A stretch of 32,188 nt of DNA from Neorhizobium galegae (GCF_017877055.1 NZ_JAGIPG010000009.1:1-32188), one strand, 5' to 3'. Positions 17,098-25,068 are shown, counted from the first letter of the stretch. Made by a program: numbers and translations. Notes: generated from the letters alone by a model not told the origin.

Positions 17098-17112
17098 CTA
17101 TAGGCCTATAGG
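17097..17112. repeat. tandem palindrome CCTATAGGCCTATAGG
   Basis: Two adjacent CCTATAGG units, each self-complementary, lie at the outer edge of IS6 copy B and 35 bases beyond the MFS stop codon. The arm is shared with the inverted repeat at 16150-16164. Confidence 0.6.
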
Positions 17113-17146
17113 CATTTAGATAAGGTGGATGGATCGATCGTCGAGA

Positions 17147-18343
17147 TCAAGAGCGCGAGGCGGTGAGCGAGAGGGCTGCTCCCGCCAGAGCGCAGAAGGT
17201 GCCGAAGAGATAAACCGCGGCGTAACCGAACTGCGTCGAGATGACGCCGGCAACCGGACCTGAAATGCCATAGGCAATATCGAGAAATGCGACGAAGGCG
17301 CCCATAGCGCTGCCGCGATTGGAGGCGGGTACGCGCTTGAGCGCTTCCACGCCCAGGGCGGGAAAGATCAACGCACATCCGAGACCGGTCACGAGCGCGC
17401 CGGCAAGAGCTATTACCTGATTGGACGCCATCCAGACCATTGCCTGGCCCAGAGCCTCGAGGGCAAGCGACCAGGCGGCAACCTTGTATCCGCCGATCCT
17501 GTCAGGCAGATTTCCGAGTACCAGGCGGACGAAGATGAAACCGACGCCGAACGAGGTCATCACCAGCCCAGCATTGGCCCAACCACGTGCCGTGAAATAC
17601 AGGGATGCAAAGGCGGTGAGACCGGATAGTCCTACGCCTTGAAGCATGAGACCTAATCCTTCCCGCCATATCTGGCCCACCACCTTATAGAAAGGCAGAC
17701 GCGTTGCGGCACTCGGAGTCGAATAGGCCAGTTCGCGGGAAGCAATGGCCCCGGCCGCGAGCGGAGCAACGATGCAGGCAATCATCGCTGCTTCCACTCC
17801 ATAGATCTGGTAGGCCCACATGCCTATCGGCGCGCCGATGGCGAGCGCGGCAAACATGGCGATCCCGGTCCAGGACATAGACATGCCAGCACGTTGCGGA
17901 CCGACAGACGCGATCGACCAGGAAACGCATCCCGTCACGAACTGGCTCTCGCCGAAGCCAGCGGTCAACCGTCCCACAATGATGACGGCGAGGCTGACCG
18001 AAGGGGAAAGCGCCGGCATGGCGCTGATGAGGTAAAGCAGGCCTGCTACCACACAGCTGATGGCGCCCTGCAGTGCGGAGCGTTTGCCGCCGCGGCGGTC
18101 GGAAACTCGGCCTGCATAACCCCGCGTCAGAACCGTTGCGAGAAACTGGATGCCGATCACCAGCCCGACGACAAAATTGCTGAAACCGAGCCTTTCGTGA
18201 ATGAACAGCGGCATGACTGGCAAAGGTAGGCCGATGGCGAGGTAGCCGCAGAACAGAGCCGCGATGATACCCGGAGCCGGGCGTGACCGATAATCCGGTG
18301 CGGTCTCGGTCAAGGCTTTGGTGCTTTCAGCTAATGCTGACAT
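17147..18343 (-). CDS. MFS transporter
   Basis: 398 residues from the ATG at 18343 (MSALAESTKAL), preceded by GGAGGG; a longer frame starting at 18457 would overlap the amidohydrolase gene. About twelve hydrophobic spans are visible, with the loop motif GYAGRVSDRRGGKRS (about 72-86), the MFS motif-A variant between spans 2 and 3. The pattern is of the drug/arabinose-efflux type of MFS permease. It follows the amidohydrolase gene by 58 bases on the same strand and is probably co-transcribed, so it may import that enzyme's substrate or export its product. Confidence 0.92.
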   Translation of the reverse strand: MSALAESTKALTETAPDYRSRPAPGIIAALFCGYLAIGLPLPVMPLFIHERLGFSNFVVGLVIGIQFLATVLTRGYAGRVSDRRGGKRSALQGAISCVVAGLLYLISAMPALSPSVSLAVIIVGRLTAGFGESQFVTGCVSWSIASVGPQRAGMSMSWTGIAMFAALAIGAPIGMWAYQIYGVEAAMIACIVAPLAAGAIASRELAYSTPSAATRLPFYKVVGQIWREGLGLMLQGVGLSGLTAFASLYFTARGWANAGLVMTSFGVGFIFVRLVLGNLPDRIGGYKVAAWSLALEALGQAMVWMASNQVIALAGALVTGLGCALIFPALGVEALKRVPASNRGSAMGAFVAFLDIAYGISGPVAGVISTQFGYAAVYLFGTFCALAGAALSLTASRS

Positions 18344-18401
18344 GACACCCTCCATGGTTTGGTGGAAAGATGAAGCGGGCCACTTGAGCGCCGCGCTCCG
18401 A

Positions 18402-19742
18402 CTAGGCGGCGGCCTTTGAGGCCTGTTTCGCGTTGAAAAAATCCGGGCGATAGCCACTCGTTTCGAAAAGATAATCGCGGGAGGCGATCACCTCTGCGGC
18501 AATCCTGTCGAGATCCACGCCCACCAATTTGCCGGCACGTTTGCGGACTTCACCTGCGACCACGACCGTATCGACATCGGAGCGCCCAGCCGCTTGCACG
18601 ATCGTACCTATAGCGTTGGTGGCGGGCATAACGGCAATCTCATTGGTTCGGATCACGATGATATCGGCCTGTTTACCGGGCGCCAGCGAACCAATCTCAT
18701 TTTCGAGCCCGGCCGCGCGGGCGCCATTGAGCGTCGCGGCACGCAGAACGGCATCCACCGTGATTGGCGCTGGCACGTTTTTCTCGCCGCGGAAGCGGCG
18801 ATAGCGCATGGCGGATCTCTGTTGGCCGAACAGTGCATGCATTTCGTCGAACATGTCGCCGCCGAAGGCCGTATCGAGATCAATGCCGAGCGCTGGTGTC
18901 AGGCCATGAGTGACTGCCTGCTGAAACGCGAAACCATCGTCGTCGAAGCCGAAAAGCGCGTCCGACCGTGGATTGATGGTGACATTGACACCGGCCGCAG
19001 CCAACCGCTTCCACGTCTCTTCCGGCAGCCTAGTGCAGTGATTGAAGATATTGCGTGGACCCAGTAGGCCTTGCTCGTCGAACTCCGGCCCAAGCTTGGC
19101 AAGATCACCGATGAATTCTGTCAGGATGCGCATGTCGAGCTCACGCGCCGCCCGCCACCAATCAATGTTGAACTGGCCGAACAGGCCGATATGGACCAGG
19201 CTGCTACTCTGGTTCCACCTTGCTGCCAGACGCTTCAGATCATCGGGCAGGTGCGCCGCCGATGCACGGCTGTCCATCGGCGCACCGACCATATGCAGAG
19301 CACGGATGCCGCTCCCGCCGAGTGCGTCCAGTGCCGCATCGGTATGCTCTGGGCTACGCGAGGAGTGGCAGGCATCGATCACCGTGGTGATGCCCGCATC
19401 AAGGCAGGCCAGAGCCGTCAGCCGCGTGCTGACAAACATGTCCTGCGGGCGATACTGCGCGCCAAGCGTTTCGGCGACCACGCCGATATAGGCGAATAGA
19501 TCGTCTACATCCGGCATCAGGCGACGCATGACGCCAAGCCACATGTGATGATGAGCATTGACGAAACCGGGCATGACGATGCTGCCGGTTACATGGAAGA
19601 CCTCGGCATTGTCGGTCGGCAGGTCCGGACCGATCGCGACAATTCGCGCGCCTTCCACCAGGACATCGCCGCTGACCAGATTGGGAATGCGGTTGTCCAG
19701 AGTGACGATGGTGCCGCCTTTGAAAATCTTGCGGGCGCTCAT
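18402..19742 (-). CDS. amidohydrolase-superfamily enzyme (cytosine deaminase/TRZ-ATZ-like)
   Basis: 446 residues. The N-terminal beta-sandwich (KIFKGGTIVTLDNR) leads to PGFVNAHHHMWLG, whose H64 and H66 form the HxH metal motif of the superfamily. NHCT (His235) and GIDLDTAFGGDM (Asp288 or Asp290) supply further metal and catalytic positions, and the C-terminus has LAPGKQADIIVI, the usual closing sandwich motif. In this protein the middle HxxE of TRZ/ATZ deaminases reads ILTEFIGD, lacking the expected His, so the metal site may differ. Substrates of the group are N-heterocycles such as triazines, guanine or cytosine, or imides. It is divergent from a LysR gene and precedes an MFS gene. Confidence 0.9.
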   Translation of the reverse strand: MSARKIFKGGTIVTLDNRIPNLVSGDVLVEGARIVAIGPDLPTDNAEVFHVTGSIVMPGFVNAHHHMWLGVMRRLMPDVDDLFAYIGVVAETLGAQYRPQDMFVSTRLTALACLDAGITTVIDACHSSRSPEHTDAALDALGGSGIRALHMVGAPMDSRASAAHLPDDLKRLAARWNQSSSLVHIGLFGQFNIDWWRAARELDMRILTEFIGDLAKLGPEFDEQGLLGPRNIFNHCTRLPEETWKRLAAAGVNVTINPRSDALFGFDDDGFAFQQAVTHGLTPALGIDLDTAFGGDMFDEMHALFGQQRSAMRYRRFRGEKNVPAPITVDAVLRAATLNGARAAGLENEIGSLAPGKQADIIVIRTNEIAVMPATNAIGTIVQAAGRSDVDTVVVAGEVRKRAGKLVGVDLDRIAAEVIASRDYLFETSGYRPDFFNAKQASKAAA

Positions 19743-19814
19743 AGTTCATCCTTTCCGAGTTGATAAGACGCCGCCTTTATCGCTCCGTAATATACTTGAA
19801 TTAAGTGCGATTAT

Positions 19815-19844
19815 GTCAGATAGTTCCTGACTAGAAGTCAGGAG
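19815..19844. promoter_or_regulatory. inverted repeats overlapping the LysR ribosome-binding site
   Basis: TCCTGACT (19825-19832) and AGTCAGGA (19836-19843) form a perfect eight-base inverted repeat with a three-base spacer. The left arm also pairs with an upstream GTCAG (19815-19819). The right arm contains the AGGAG at 19840-19844 in front of the ATG at 19851. It could be a LysR operator for the divergent pair, an RNA hairpin hiding the ribosome-binding site, or both. Confidence 0.6.
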
Positions 19845-19850
19845 TACGTA

Positions 19851-20768
19851 ATGCCCTTCGATGGACGGGTCTTATCGGGCCTCGGCGTGCTAGCCGCAGT
19901 GATCGAGTGTGGAAGTTTCGTAAAAGCCGCGGAACTTATCGGCATGACCGATTCCGGCGTTAGCCGCGCAATCGGCCGGCTGGAGTCGCGCCTCGGCGTG
20001 CGGTTGATGGATCGTACGACGCGATCCTTGGTGCTGACAGATGAAGGGCGGCGCTTCTATGAGGAGGTAAAGCCGCATCTCGATGCGATCGAAAGCGCTG
20101 CGGCGTTAGCTTCCGGCGCGTCATCGGCCGTGCGCGGGCGGTTGAAGGTCGATATCGATCCCTTCTTCCTACCGTTGGTGCTCGCCGGACAGCTCGGGCG
20201 CTTCTGTGAGCGGTATCCTGACTTGGTAATTGAGTTCGTCACACGCGAACACGTCGGCGATCTGGTTGCTGACGGCATTGACATGGCGATCCGCTTCGGT
20301 CAGCCGCGTCTATCGACATTGGTCTCCCGTAAACTGATCGAGGCGCCGATTCTCACTGTTGCTTCGCCGCACTATCTTGCACGCCGTGGACGACCGAGCC
20401 ATCCGTCGGACCTCGCGAAGCACAGCTGCCTTCAATTCCTCGATCCACATTCCGGCCGGCCTTATGAGTGGGAGTTTATTCGCGGGCAGGAGAAGGTCGA
20501 GGTCGAAACATCTGGACCGCTTACCTTTACAGATCCTAAATCGTTGCTTGCGGAATGCCTCTCAGGAACCGGTGTCGCACAGGTGATAGGCTGGGGTGCG
20601 GGAGCCGCGTTGGAGAACGGCGAACTAATCGATCTGTTTCCCGACTGGCATGGCGAACAGTTTCCTTTGTTTGCCTTTCACCCATCACGCAACCATCCCC
20701 CAGCGAAAGTCGGCGCCTTCATCGACTTCTGTCTGGAGATGGCGATGGAACTGCAACGAAGGCGATGA
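19851..20768 (+). CDS. LysR-family transcriptional regulator
   Basis: 305 residues. The N-terminal HTH has FVKAAELIGMTDSGVSRAIG followed by RLESRLGVRLMDRTTRSLVL (about 23-62), and the effector domain has the family's DGIDMAIRFG (about 139-148) and LPHYLARRG-like SPHYLARRGRP. The ATG at 19851 has AGGAG at 19840-19844. It is divergent from the amidohydrolase-MFS pair with 108 bases between start codons, the classic LysR arrangement, so it most likely regulates that pair and itself. The effector could be the amidohydrolase substrate. Confidence 0.94.
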   Translation: MPFDGRVLSGLGVLAAVIECGSFVKAAELIGMTDSGVSRAIGRLESRLGVRLMDRTTRSLVLTDEGRRFYEEVKPHLDAIESAAALASGASSAVRGRLKVDIDPFFLPLVLAGQLGRFCERYPDLVIEFVTREHVGDLVADGIDMAIRFGQPRLSTLVSRKLIEAPILTVASPHYLARRGRPSHPSDLAKHSCLQFLDPHSGRPYEWEFIRGQEKVEVETSGPLTFTDPKSLLAECLSGTGVAQVIGWGAGAALENGELIDLFPDWHGEQFPLFAFHPSRNHPPAKVGAFIDFCLEMAMELQRRR

Positions 20769-20902
20769 CCGGAATGGGCCAAGAGGTGCCTTCCGCTTCG
20801 CGCCTTCATTTTGGTCGTGGGGCCCGCGATGGCGTCTTCCCGAAAGCAGACGTCGATCAAGCTAAGCTTCGACGGCATCAATACGCCTTGGGCGGCCGTC
20901 GG

Positions 20903-21109
20903 CTAGACCGCTCGAACTTCGGCAAGTCGCTGTTTCGCGTATTTGTCATCCCAACAGACGGCGGCTTCCCATCCGGCCGATGCTTGCGCGGCGATGTCAT
21001 ACGCCCCGGCTTCCAGATCGGCAGCATTATGGGGCAAGACGAGGTCAAGGTCGTGCACGTCGATATTCGACTCATCCCAGTCGATCAGAGACGAAACTTT
21101 ATCACCAGA
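20903..21109 (-). pseudogene. APH-type phosphotransferase, C-terminal remnant
   Basis: The minus frame gives VSSLIDWDESNIDVHDLDL, VLPHNAADLEAGAYDI and AGWEAAVCWDDKYAKQRLAE ending in a stop. IDWDES...DLDL is the metal-binding (DFG-like) region of aminoglycoside/choline-type phosphotransferases, and the ending looks natural. The ATP-binding half and the catalytic HGD loop are missing: upstream this frame runs through the end of the TetR gene as nonsense sequence. It is probably a relic of a kinase gene replaced at its 5' side. The family call rests on one motif region. Confidence 0.55.
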
Positions 21110-21125
21110 TGCGCTACGATGGCCG

Positions 21126-21770
21126 CTATGGTGCCGTGCCCAACTCTTTGAACAATACACGTGCGTAGAAATCCACGCATTCTCCAACCCGTGCGGTGAC
21201 CTCCTCATCGCTATCGTTCCACGGTGTTTCAAGGCCGATAGCGGCCCTGCGCAAGGGCTCAGCAACAAGAGCGGCAAGGATCATCCGGGCAGATCGGTTG
21301 ACATCAAATGATGGGATATCGGCTTGGTACTCGCGCAGCCAGGTCGCCACGGCCAGCACCCCTCGCTCGACCCCGTTTCGATTATAAATTTCTGCGAGCC
21401 GTTCTCGACCTTCCTTATCAGCACAGATGAGACGGAAAAGGGCTACAGCTTCCTTGGATAGGGCGATCCGGTAAATCCTGCTCAATAGCGCCCTCAGGCT
21501 CCCCGGATCAGGACGCGCCTCGCCCGGCCGGTGATCTCCACTGGTTTGGAGTTGCTCAGTCCAGGACGCTACGATTTTCCCGACCAGTTCCTCACGATTG
21601 GCCGCCATAGCGTAAACAGTCTTTTTGGCAACTCCTGCGCTACGCGACACCGCATCGATGCTGAACTTGGCAAATCCCTGGTCAAAGAGAAGCTGTGTTG
21701 AGGCTTGGAGAATTTTGCGTTCCACCTCAAGCCGATTACTGGCCGGACGCCCTCTCGCTCGCTTTTCCAA
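21126..21770 (-). CDS. TetR-family transcriptional regulator
   Basis: 214 residues. The HTH is ILQASTQLLFDQGFAKFSID followed by AVSRSAGVAKKTVYAMAANR (about 20-60), typical TetR. The C-terminal ligand domain has WLREYQADI and a RMILAALVAEPLRR helix seen in the TetR_C_7/AefR-like group. The start is a TTG at 21770, supported by AAGGAG eight bases upstream and the N-terminal basic arm EKRARGRPAS. It is divergent from the phloroglucinol-hydrolase-like gene, with a large palindrome in the 89-base gap, so it most likely represses that gene and itself. Pseudomonad phlH/phlG have the same pairing. Confidence 0.93.
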   Translation of the reverse strand: MEKRARGRPASNRLEVERKILQASTQLLFDQGFAKFSIDAVSRSAGVAKKTVYAMAANREELVGKIVASWTEQLQTSGDHRPGEARPDPGSLRALLSRIYRIALSKEAVALFRLICADKEGRERLAEIYNRNGVERGVLAVATWLREYQADIPSFDVNRSARMILAALVAEPLRRAAIGLETPWNDSDEEVTARVGECVDFYARVLFKELGTAP

Positions 21771-21814
21771 ATCTTGATCTCCTTGACCAACGTCGTACGA
21801 ACGGTGTATCGACC

Positions 21815-21847
21815 ATATTTGGGAAACGCAATACGTTTCCTAAATAT
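21815..21847. promoter_or_regulatory. operator-like palindrome between TetR and DAPG-hydrolase-like genes
   Basis: ATATTTGGGAAACG (21815-21828) and CGTTTCCTAAATAT (21834-21847) form a 14-base inverted repeat with one mismatch and a five-base spacer. It abuts the AGGAG (21848-21852) of the hydrolase gene, a place where bound repressor would block transcription. The size and position fit a TetR dimer site. Confidence 0.75.
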
Positions 21848-21859
21848 AGGAGATTGGAA

Positions 21860-22543
21860 ATGCAACATGATTTGGAAGCAGCAATCCCTGTCGCACTGCT
21901 GCACGCCGACCCAATTAGACTAGAAATGGGGATCGAGCGCTTCGGCTCCGGCACCCTCACGGTCGCCTGCAGAACGATAATGCCAGGGTGCAATGGAGCG
22001 ATGCTGGAATGGTGGTTTAAGTATTTTGAAACCGACGAACATCTTCGCTGGTGGCATCCGATTGATCACAAGCGCCATTTCGGTTGGGACGAGCTTTGGA
22101 AAAAAGGGGAGAACTACATCGGCGCGACAATCAGGGCGACGGAGTCGCTAGGAGAGGTTCCTCCGGTCAAAGCAACCATCAAATTCCTAAGCCCAGCCGC
22201 ATACTTCAGTGCTACGGACATCGATGCGGCAAAGCAGGTGGGCGGCGTATCCGCACTTTTCTACGCCGGAATTGGCTTTGGCGAGAATGTTGAGATTGAC
22301 GAGCATGGAATTCCAATAGGCGGCCGGATGATGCACGTCACACGGGACAGGCCCGATGGCCTCGTTCTGCGAAGCAGATTCGTTCTTGGTCTCGATAGCG
22401 ACAAGGGCGGCCACGCTGTCCCGGACGAGATCGGACTGGGGCTGATGCGCCATTGCCATTCGGAGTTCTCGTTCCTCGCGAAGGCACTTCCGTCTGCATA
22501 TTATGGTGATCTCGCAAATTCCAGACCTGCCGACAACTGGTAG
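21860..22543 (+). CDS. DAPG hydrolase (PhiG)-like carbon-carbon hydrolase
   Basis: 227 residues from the ATG at 21860 (MQHDLEAAIP, AGGAG seven bases upstream); a longer in-frame start at 21695 lies inside the divergent TetR gene. The family pattern is visible: MPGCNGAMLEWWF (41-53), RWWHPIDHKRHFGWDE (63-78), GGRMMHVTRDRPDGLVLRSR (154-173) and RHCHSEFSFLAKALP (197-211). 2,4-diacetylphloroglucinol hydrolase (PhlG) and phloretin hydrolase use a metal held by two His and two Glu to cleave acyl-phloroglucinols; His70, His159 and Glu202 here are candidate ligands. Shorter than PhlG (about 290 residues) at the N-terminus. Substrates could be bacterial DAPG, plant phloretin-type compounds or a related acylated phenol. 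Confidence 0.78.
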   Translation: MQHDLEAAIPVALLHADPIRLEMGIERFGSGTLTVACRTIMPGCNGAMLEWWFKYFETDEHLRWWHPIDHKRHFGWDELWKKGENYIGATIRATESLGEVPPVKATIKFLSPAAYFSATDIDAAKQVGGVSALFYAGIGFGENVEIDEHGIPIGGRMMHVTRDRPDGLVLRSRFVLGLDSDKGGHAVPDEIGLGLMRHCHSEFSFLAKALPSAYYGDLANSRPADNW

Positions 22544-22682
22544 CTTCGCCCGACTGGAATAACACAAGATACCTGACCAGCACGTTGATCGCCATTGTCA
22601 ACGGTCACAAGCAAAGCCGGATTAAAGAACTCCTACCGTCGAAGTATGCGGCAACGTAATCTGCGCCAATCGGAACGCTGTC

Positions 22683-22720
22683 CCCCGACCCAATATGGGC
22701 ATTGGGCCGGGGAGCCTTTT
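22683..22720 (+). terminator. rho-independent terminator after the DAPG-hydrolase-like gene
   Basis: CCCCGACCCAAT (22683-22694) pairs with ATTGGGCCGGGG (22701-22712) with one mismatch around a six-base loop, followed by AGCCTTTT. It ends against the stop codon of the convergent SnoaL-like gene. Confidence 0.7.
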
Positions 22721-23115
22721 CAACTATCGAGGAGAGCCGTGCCGTAGGAATTGTCTACAGCGCATAACCAGTTCCCAGACGAGTCTCTACGAAACACATA
22801 GGTGGCACGTCGTACCGTCGATGTCGCAATGCCGGTCTCGTCGACGGCATCCAACCAGGTTTCCATGATGACCAACGCTGTGTCCCCGCCCTCGATCACC
22901 TCCATCCTCCCTTGGCGGACTTTCAATTTACCTTGGAAATGAGCAGAGATTGCTTCGAACGCTTTCCTGATCTGGTCCTTGCCTTTGGCGTACATGCCTG
23001 CCTTGACCACCAAGGTGGCATCATCGGTGTAAAATCGCATCAAGCCGTCGAAGTCTTTGGCCGATATTGAACGGTCTGCAGATTCGATAAGGGCTTTCAA
23101 GGGATGGTCGGGCAT
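22720..23115 (-). CDS. SnoaL/DUF4440-like (NTF2 fold) protein
   Basis: 131 residues from the ATG at 23115 (MPDHPLKALIESADR, GGAG six bases upstream); a TTG at 23127 would add four residues without a better site. The pattern is that of the YybH/DUF4440 NTF2-like group: DFDGLMRFYTDDATLVV, YAKGKDQIRKAFEAIS, MEVIEGGDTALVIMETW and NWLCAVDNSYGT. Members bind small ligands or act as isomerases or cyclases; some bind oxidised metabolites. No partner is obvious. It is convergent with the DAPG-hydrolase-like gene. A hairpin with a T-rich tail sits just upstream. Confidence 0.85.
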   Translation of the reverse strand: MPDHPLKALIESADRSISAKDFDGLMRFYTDDATLVVKAGMYAKGKDQIRKAFEAISAHFQGKLKVRQGRMEVIEGGDTALVIMETWLDAVDETGIATSTVRRATYVFRRDSSGNWLCAVDNSYGTALLDS

Positions 23116-23141
23116 TCTGGACTCCAAAATGGCCGCGAGAG

Positions 23142-23170
23142 GAAAAACAAAACCCGCCTCGCGGCGGGTT
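23142..23170 (-). terminator. rho-independent terminator/attenuator ahead of the SnoaL-like gene
   Basis: AACCCGCC (23151-23158) and GGCGGGTT (23163-23170) form a perfect eight-base stem with a four-base loop. Read on the minus strand it is followed by TTGTTTTTCC. It lies about 27 bases before the SnoaL start codon in the sense direction, so it is either the end of an upstream transcript or a leader attenuator. Confidence 0.65.
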
Positions 23171-23889
23171 GCTTTGTCTGGAAATATGACGCGCTTAACC
23201 CACCACTCGATGAATGGTGATAATATTCAAAGTGAAAGCGCGTACAAATTCCATAGTGCGTCTTTATCACCAACATCAGCGACTGGCAAATGATCACGTC
23301 CAATTTTGAGCAAGCTAGTCAAGGTGCCAGCGGCACACCGTTTACGATGAACGAACCCATTTCAGACCTTCAAACGTTGCCCCGATTGCATGGAGTCCCC
23401 CTTCGTCGGCCGCTTTGGGCAACGGGGCAATCGGCGGGTTTGCTGAAATCCTGGGTGCGAAACTGTGTAAAGGAGGGCTATAGCGTAGACGTAGTTCTCA
23501 TCATCACCTGCGCGGCGCGCCAAATATCGCCGATTACCCTCCGGCAGTATGCTATAGCCGCCGGACGTACGCCCTCGTACCTGGCAAAGGCTGGCTCGCG
23601 CACAGAAGAGCGTAGAAGGGACGGCTTTCGGGCGCAGAAAAGTTCGAATCACTTTCAGTCGAAACATCACCGCACGAACATGTTCCGGCCTGGCACGGTG
23701 GAAACGCGCCTCCATGTCGGCCATTGAGGGCGAAGTTGTGCCGCGCCGAATGCCGACGTTCCACATATCGAGCTCGACGGCTGTAGCGCCCTCAACCTTG
23801 TCGTTCGCAGTCAGAACTGGGCGACCCGAAAGCTGCCCTGGGCCGCAGCGCCTAGCAGGGGCGACCAAGCGGACCGAGCCGCCGTTCGT
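23171..23889. other. unassigned stretch, no gene recognised
   Basis: Overlapping open frames of 145 residues (plus, 23290-23727) and 168 residues (minus, 23362-23868) exist, but neither shows a family motif, a good ribosome-binding site or a clear coding pattern. The minus frame contains VELDMWNVGIRRGTT, faintly reminiscent of a LysR effector domain, but not enough for a call. It may be decayed coding DNA. Confidence 0.5.
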
Positions 23890-25065
23890 CTAATCGTTCA
23901 AACTCTTTAGAACTTGTTGATAGAACGCGCCTTGTGCATTCCCAGCAGTAGACCTTACGACCCATTCCCAATCCAAATTCAGTTTTCCTGCCGGGACCAT
24001 TTGCCGCGCGATCTCCGCCGGTGTGGTTTCGTCGCTGGTTCCGTTCTCCCAGTCGTGAAAGGCTGATGAGTATCGAACGACCGCTCCGCTGATCGGCAAA
24101 TCGAGCAACCCTCCCTCGGCAAAAAACATCAACCCGTCGCCCATTTCTTCCCCGATGAGTTTGAGCCTACGTCCCAAACGATGTTTGAGGATGGCTACAA
24201 ACACTATCGCTGCGGAAAATGTGAATTTGTCGACAAGCACAACAACCTGCCTGCTTGCGTTTTCAGAGATGGCGTCGATCAAGGGCATCGTTTGAAGGAA
24301 GTCGCCACCGGTGTTTCCGCGAACGTCAATCAAGAGTTTTTTGTTCGAGCAGGTGCTTACATGCTCCGCTACACCAGAGATGGCTTTCGGCAGCGCACTT
24401 TCGCTTGGATCGAAGAAACTTGGCAATAATATTGACAGCCCAAGCCCCTGCCAGTCCTTAATCTCCACAAATCTCTCGGGTTCCCAGGCCGGATCAGCCT
24501 TGCCATGCTCGTTTCTCGGGTAGAGCATCGATGCGGGAACCGTATGCCCGTTCTCCACTTTCAAATCGGTTATCTGCCCATTCTCGTCTTTCACGCGATA
24601 TTCGGTCGTATTCTCTTTTGAAGAAAAACCGAGGTGAGCTAATGCATACGGCCACGCGAGAAGAATCGGTCCGATGACCCGTTTCCTCTGGCGCGTTCCC
24701 GCCAGAAATTTCTCTGCGGCGGCTTCAATTTGGCCCAAAGGTATGCCGTTGACTGCTATCAGCTCTCCTCTTGGCGCAGTTGTTTCTAGTGCCGTGTCAG
24801 TTAACTGCACCACCGTCCCGACGCTCACAAACCTCAGCGGAAGCACCGAGATGGAATCGTTCGGGATCAGCCGTGTGTGCCCGTTGTCGGGAAGTGCGAG
24901 TAGGCGCATCGCGGAAAACAGAAAGGCCTCTTTGGAACCCTCCAAAGCGTATCGTCGAGTGTCACAAATGCAGCCATCTATCATCGCCTGTTCGATCCGC
25001 TGAAAACTGGGATCGGTTGGCAGGACAGTTTCTAGAATTTTCTCGAGGTCTTGCGTCAGGGACAT
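23890..25065 (-). CDS. S41-family (C-terminal processing/tricorn-like) peptidase
   Basis: 391 residues. The S41 core is visible: NGHTRL (62-66, the GHT motif near the N-terminal cap), LLIDVRGNTGGDF (244-256) forming the oxyanion-side strand, and DKFTFSAAIVFVAILKHRLG with nucleophile Ser284. GEEMGDG (306-312) is the usual G-E/T loop that follows. A PDZ domain is not obvious between residues 90 and 200. There is no signal peptide, unlike periplasmic Ctp proteases, so a cytoplasmic role is likelier. It is divergent from the Rrf2 regulator across a large palindrome and is a probable target of it. Substrate unknown. Confidence 0.85.
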   Translation of the reverse strand: MSLTQDLEKILETVLPTDPSFQRIEQAMIDGCICDTRRYALEGSKEAFLFSAMRLLALPDNGHTRLIPNDSISVLPLRFVSVGTVVQLTDTALETTAPRGELIAVNGIPLGQIEAAAEKFLAGTRQRKRVIGPILLAWPYALAHLGFSSKENTTEYRVKDENGQITDLKVENGHTVPASMLYPRNEHGKADPAWEPERFVEIKDWQGLGLSILLPSFFDPSESALPKAISGVAEHVSTCSNKKLLIDVRGNTGGDFLQTMPLIDAISENASRQVVVLVDKFTFSAAIVFVAILKHRLGRRLKLIGEEMGDGLMFFAEGGLLDLPISGAVVRYSSAFHDWENGTSDETTPAEIARQMVPAGKLNLDWEWVVRSTAGNAQGAFYQQVLKSLND

Positions 25066-25068
25066 GGT

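Noticed and set aside
16284..17105. eight-base target duplication around IS6 copy B
   Set aside because: CAGGCGAT on the left and CTATAGGC-type sequence on the right do not match.
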